The position numbers and the translations under genes are program-made. From positions 1-8,597 of the forward strand of contig JAJXXG010000067.1 in the NCBI GenBank assembly GCA_021781255.1: DNA of 8,597 bases, written 5' to 3'. This document shows, piece by piece, positions 5,701-8,597 of this stretch. Source of the stretch: Acidobacteriota bacterium. Its GTDB lineage: Bacteria; Acidobacteriota; Terriglobia; Terriglobales; Acidobacteriaceae. Under the pieces are notes generated by a model. That model was given only the letters and a program-made list of their open reading frames with translations, was not told where the DNA came from and did not search any database. Within the stretch, counting starts at the first letter, position 1. Every line of letters begins with the position of its first letter.

Positions 5701-6429
5701 TTGCTTTCATTCGCATCTTCAACTCGCCCGCGAAATGGCGCGCCGCAGTCGGCCAGCCACGAGCGGGAAGACTTTGATCTAAGTGAGGATGGCGAAGCCT
5801 TGCAAAAAATCGAACGCGCAATTTTCCCCGATGCGTCCACTTCTTTGCCGCCAGGCTCGTCTAAAGCCTCCACTTCGACCCGCTGGTACGCGGTATACAC
5901 TACCAGCCGGCATGAGAAGCGGGTGGCTCTGCACTTCAGCCAGCGAGCGATTGAGCATTACCTTCCGCTCTATCGCGCCGAGCGCAAGTGGCGCAACGGG
6001 TTGCGGGTCACGCTCGATCTTCCGCTCTTTCCCTGTTACATCTTTGCGCGCATTCCCCTGTCGGAGCGCGTGCGCGTGCTCAGTGTGCCTGGCGCGCTGG
6101 CGGTTGTTGGCAGTGCGGGGCGCGACCCTGTGCCGCTGCCGGATACCGACATTGATGCGCTGCGCCGGGGGCTCGAGGAGCAGTTGATTGAACCGCATCC
6201 TCGCCTGATCGCCGGCCAGCAGGTCCGCATCCTCTCCGGCACGTTTGCCGGCATGGAGGGCGTCGTGCTCAGAAGAAAAGGCGCCTGCCGCGTGGTCATC
6301 ACGCTCAGGCAGATCATGCAGAGCATCGCGGTGGAAGTGGACGAATCGAACCTGGAGCTGCTGGAAGACCGCAGCGTGGTCAGCCGCATGTCCGGCCTGG
6401 GCGCGGACATCTGCCTGCAGAGCGCCTGA
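5701..6429 (+). CDS. UpxY/RfaH-like transcription antiterminator (NusG paralogue)
   Basis: The frame has 242 codons. Residues 62-160 form a NusG N-terminal (NGN) domain that binds RNA polymerase: WYAVYTTSRHEKRVALHF (62-79), a YLPLYRAERKWRNG stretch (87-100), PLFPCYIF (108-115), VLSVPG (126-131) and LPDTDIDALRRGL. Residues 170-200 are a KOW motif (AGQQVRILSGTFAGMEGVVL). Such NusG paralogues load on polymerase at polysaccharide operons and suppress termination. The setting, before a UDP-glucose dehydrogenase gene, fits. The usual FPGY is FPCY here. The start is unclear: no ATG or GTG is available and every in-frame candidate is TTG (5701, 5800, 5845). The TTG at 5800 has GAGGA 10 nt upstream and gives a 209-residue protein closer to family size; 5701 is given as the outer limit. 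The first 60 residues are low-complexity and not part of the domain. Function confident; start uncertain. Confidence 0.9.
   Translation: MLSFASSTRPRNGAPQSASHEREDFDLSEDGEALQKIERAIFPDASTSLPPGSSKASTSTRWYAVYTTSRHEKRVALHFSQRAIEHYLPLYRAERKWRNGLRVTLDLPLFPCYIFARIPLSERVRVLSVPGALAVVGSAGRDPVPLPDTDIDALRRGLEEQLIEPHPRLIAGQQVRILSGTFAGMEGVVLRRKGACRVVITLRQIMQSIAVEVDESNLELLEDRSVVSRMSGLGADICLQSA
5785..5789 (+). promoter_or_regulatory. Ribosome binding site favouring an internal TTG start of the UpxY-like gene
   Basis: GAGGA lies 10 nt before the in-frame TTG at 5800. The TTG at 5701 has only a bare GGA before it. Confidence 0.35.
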
Positions 6430-6644
6430 CGGCAACACGGCATTTTCTCTTCAGCCGCTTAGGCTCCCTGCACGATCCATGCGGAGCGCCGCCTCAGGAC
6501 TCTGTTTCCAGGAATCATGAATAATCGCCGTTCCACGCCGCTTGCCTTGCGCAACCGCTGCGGCGCGCGCCGGCCAGGTCAAATCCCGAGCGCAACAAAA
6601 AACCTAAACCCCTGACGCCCTGGGGCAATCGGCAGGAAAAATCT
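6430..6644. other. Gap between antiterminator and TetR genes; weak dyads only
   Basis: This 215-bp gap holds TTCC-A-GGAA (6506-6514), an AATAAT -10-like hexamer (6520-6525) without a credible -35, and the palindrome TTGCGCAA (6547-6554). Any could belong to tetR control. No terminator with a T-tract and no small gene is visible. Confidence 0.25.
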
Positions 6645-7235
6645 ATGGCTGAAACTCCTGGAATAGCACGAAGCAGCACGGAAGAACGCATCCTGAAAAC
6701 GGCTGCGGCCCTCTTTGCAAAGTTTGGATACAACGGCGTCAGCACCCGCGAAATAGCGGCGGCTGCTGCCGTCAACGAGGTCACAATCTACCGCCACTAT
6801 CCGCGCAAGCGCGATCTCTATCTCGCCGTGCTGAGCGCCGAGCTCAAGCGCGTGCATCTCAGAGGAGAATTGCTCACGCGCCTGGCGGAAGCCGAGAGCG
6901 CGCGCGGCGCGGTGGCTTGCGCCTTCGAGCTGATCTCCACCACGCTGCTCCAGCAGCCTCAACTGCTGCGGCTGTTAAGCTTCAGCGCGCTTGAGCTGAG
7001 CTCAGAGCTCGACCCCCTGCTGCGCCGCCACCTCGGCGAGCAGGTTGAGGTGATCGCCCGCTATCTTGAGCCGTGGGTCGAGCGTGGAGAGGTGCGCAGC
7101 GCCAGCGCCAAGACGCTGGTTCTTACACTGATTGCCATTGTCCTGGGGCGTGGCCCTCTTGGCCGCCTCTTTGCCGGCAGCGATGCAAGCCTCAATGACC
7201 TGTTTGAAGCCTATTCCGAGCTGAGTCTTGCCTGA
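6645..7235 (+). CDS. TetR/AcrR-family transcriptional regulator
   Basis: The 196-residue protein is typical in length. Residues 15-62 are the TetR DNA-binding domain: ILKTAAALFAKFGYNGVSTR, then EIAAAAAVNEVTIYRHYPRK with recognition helix around 43-52, then RDLYLAVL. The rest is all-helical ligand-binding and dimer domain (helices at about 85-103, 105-118, 122-142 and 154-170) with no recognisable ligand motif. AGGA (6634-6637) stands 7 nt before the ATG, giving a firm start. It lies between the antiterminator and UDP-glucose dehydrogenase genes on the same strand, 84 nt before the latter, so control of the polysaccharide genes or of itself is a reasonable inference. Its inducer and target are unknown; TetR genes are often placed by chance. 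Confidence 0.93.
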   Translation: MAETPGIARSSTEERILKTAAALFAKFGYNGVSTREIAAAAAVNEVTIYRHYPRKRDLYLAVLSAELKRVHLRGELLTRLAEAESARGAVACAFELISTTLLQQPQLLRLLSFSALELSSELDPLLRRHLGEQVEVIARYLEPWVERGEVRSASAKTLVLTLIAIVLGRGPLGRLFAGSDASLNDLFEAYSELSLA

Positions 7236-7247
7236 ATCGCGCGCCGC

Positions 7248-7261
7248 CTGCCGGGTGGCAG
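7248..7261 (+). other. Short hairpin between tetR and ugd
   Basis: CTGCC-GGGT-GGCAG forms a 5-bp perfect stem just after the tetR stop. No T-tract follows, so it is not a standard terminator. Partial attenuation that an antiterminator could override is conceivable but unsupported. Confidence 0.2.
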
Positions 7262-7309
7262 CCAGAACAATTACTGCGCAGCTCTCCACGCGCGCGGTAA
7301 TAACCATAA

Positions 7310-7315
7310 AGAGGA
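7310..7315 (+). promoter_or_regulatory. Ribosome binding site of ugd
   Basis: AGAGGA lies 4 nt before the ATG at 7320. The spacing is a little short, but the site is clear. Confidence 0.5.
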
Positions 7316-7319
7316 TTCG

Positions 7320-8597
7320 ATGACACAACCCATCACCATTGCCGTAGTCGGCTCTGGATATGTCGGACTTGTTGCAGCCGCGTGCTTTGCCGAGATTGGC
7401 CACCACGTTATCTGCGTGGACAACGACGAAGCCAAGGTGCGCATCCTGCACGAGGGCGGTGTTCCAATTCACGAGGAGCACCTGCCGGAGCTGCTGAGCC
7501 GCCACCGCGCCGGCAGGCTGGAGTTCACCACCGACCTGCATGCCGCAACGCGCGCCGCTCAGGCCATCTTCATTGCCGTGGGAACGCCGCAGGGCAGCTC
7601 GGGAAGCGCCGACCTCTCCTATGTGGATGCGGTCGCCAGCGAGATTGCGCGCTCCATCGACTCGTACAAGGTCATCGTTGAAAAGAGTACCGTGCCGGTT
7701 TACACCAATGAGTGGATTCGCCGCGTGATCGAGCGCAACGGCGTGTCGCGGGACATGTTCGATATCGCATCGAACCCTGAGTTTTTGCGCGAAGGCACCG
7801 CCGTGGTGGACTTTCTGCATCCCGATCGCATCGTGATTGGCGCGGCCACTGAGCGCGCCTCCGACCTGCTCGCGCGGATCTATCGGCCGCTCACCGCAGG
7901 GCACTACTATCGCGCAGCGGAAGCGATACCCGGGCCGCGCGGCGAAGACACCCCGCCGCCCATTCTGCTCACCTCAACCAAAGCGGCCGAGATCATCAAA
8001 CACGCATCCAACGCTTTTCTCGCCACAAAGATTTCGTTCATCAACGCGGTGGCCAACATCTGCGAGGCCGCCGGCGCGGATGTGGAAGAAGTGGCCCGCG
8101 GCATCGGAATGGACGGCCGCATCGGCGGCAAGTTCCTGCGCGCGGGCATCGGCTACGGCGGCTCATGCTTTCCCAAGGATGTGGCAGCCTTCCGCAACGT
8201 CGCAGAGCTGGTAGGCGTGGACTTCGGATTGCTGCGCGAAGTGGAGAAGATCAACGACGAGCAGAGGGAGCGCTTCTTCCAGAAGGTTCGCTCGGCGCTC
8301 TGGACTTTTCGCGGAAAAAGAATCGGCGTGCTCGGCCTGGCGTTCAAGGGCGGCACGGATGACGTGCGCGAGTCGCCCGCGCTGGACATTGTGCGGAAGC
8401 TGCTGGAGGAAGGATGCATTGTGAGTGCCTATGATCCGGCGGCTGAGCTGCGCGCAAAGGAAGCCATTCCGCCCTGCGAGCAGATGCGCTATGTGGACGA
8501 TCCCTACGCGGCGGCGCAGGACGCGGATGCGCTGCTCATTCTGAATGACTGGCAGGAGTTTGCCGACCTCGATCTCAACAAGCTGCACTACACTCTG
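7320..8597 (+). CDS. ugd: UDP-glucose 6-dehydrogenase (3' end outside window)
   Basis: There are 426 codons from ATG to the window end; the family runs about 430-480 residues, so only the tail is missing. The enzyme oxidises UDP-glucose to UDP-glucuronate with two NAD+, feeding capsule or exopolysaccharide synthesis. The NAD-binding Rossmann motif VGSGYVGLVAA is at 10-20, with D34 closing the second strand to bind ribose. Further motifs are AVGTP (86-90), EKSTVPVYT (121-129), SNPEFLREGTAVVDF (151-165) and the central helix KHASNAFLATKISFINAVAN (227-246) with K227. The catalytic nucleophile is C283 in GYGGSCFPKD, and LGLAFKGGTDDVRESPA (338-354) is in the C-terminal UDP-binding domain. An insert of about 15 residues (199-214, AEAIPGPRGEDTPPP) precedes the central helix and is longer than in compact homologues. 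GDP-mannose dehydrogenase is a close relative, but the motif wording favours the UDP-glucose enzyme. It is probably the first structural gene of a polysaccharide locus continuing to the right. Confidence 0.94.
   Translation, partial: MTQPITIAVVGSGYVGLVAAACFAEIGHHVICVDNDEAKVRILHEGGVPIHEEHLPELLSRHRAGRLEFTTDLHAATRAAQAIFIAVGTPQGSSGSADLSYVDAVASEIARSIDSYKVIVEKSTVPVYTNEWIRRVIERNGVSRDMFDIASNPEFLREGTAVVDFLHPDRIVIGAATERASDLLARIYRPLTAGHYYRAAEAIPGPRGEDTPPPILLTSTKAAEIIKHASNAFLATKISFINAVANICEAAGADVEEVARGIGMDGRIGGKFLRAGIGYGGSCFPKDVAAFRNVAELVGVDFGLLREVEKINDEQRERFFQKVRSALWTFRGKRIGVLGLAFKGGTDDVRESPALDIVRKLLEEGCIVSAYDPAAELRAKEAIPPCEQMRYVDDPYAAAQDADALLILNDWQEFADLDLNKLHYTL

Noticed and set aside
5529..5782. Short plus-strand frames upstream of the antiterminator gene, as possible leader peptide genes
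   Set aside because: They cross the promoter region, lack ribosome sites, and their products show no pattern.
7002..7904. A 300-codon minus-strand frame across tetR and ugd
   Set aside because: It overlaps two clear genes and the promoter gap between them, and has no recognisable motif.
1..8597. tRNA, rRNA, CRISPR repeats, IS ends or transposase, riboswitch
   Set aside because: I looked for tRNA-like TTCGA arms with paired acceptors, regularly spaced repeats, terminal inverted repeats with duplications, and known riboswitch cores, and found none I could support by eye.

Overview
The window is GC-rich, densely packed bacterial chromosome. Codon use is strongly G/C-ending, and the protein sequences (GH51 arabinofuranosidase N-terminus, UpxY-type antiterminator, UDP-glucose dehydrogenase with an extended loop) resemble what I remember from Acidobacteriota, especially Acidobacteriaceae/Terriglobia. 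That assignment rests on recall, not on a search. No rRNA, tRNA, CRISPR array, insertion sequence or transposase is visible.

Layout: (1) 1-601 (-) is the N-terminal 200 residues of a secreted GH51-type alpha-L-arabinofuranosidase, cut by the window edge. (2) Divergently, 769-1650 (+) encodes a cytoplasmic three-part protein: SnoaL/NTF2-like fold, antibiotic-biosynthesis-monooxygenase-like (ABM) domain, and C-terminal zinc ribbon. (3) 1804-2874 (-) is a two-gene unit: an endonuclease III-like HhH/[4Fe-4S] protein that lacks the usual catalytic lysine, then a 90-residue two-helix membrane protein. Hand counts of sample lines give lower GC here (about 50-62%) than in the flanking genes (about 67-73%), so it may be a later arrival. 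(4) 3101-5460 (-) is a two-gene operon: a cysteine desulfurase followed 50 nt later by MnmA, the tRNA 2-thiouridylase. Sulfur donor and acceptor are encoded side by side. (5) 5701-8597 (+) looks like the head of an exopolysaccharide/capsule locus: a NusG-paralogue (UpxY/RfaH-like) antiterminator, a TetR-family regulator, and UDP-glucose 6-dehydrogenase cut by the window end.

How the genes work together: the desulfurase would take sulfur from cysteine and pass it to MnmA for s2U34 formation in tRNA. MnmA here has a CxxC plus distal Cys, the pattern of the iron-sulfur-dependent MnmA class. The UpxY-type protein would help RNA polymerase through a long polysaccharide operon, and the dehydrogenase supplies UDP-glucuronate for it. 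The longest stretch without a gene is 240 bp (5461-5700), which carries back-to-back promoter candidates. I do not see a clearly new multi-gene system. The most unusual items are the SnoaL-ABM-zinc-ribbon fusion and the lysine-less EndoIII-like protein with its membrane partner.
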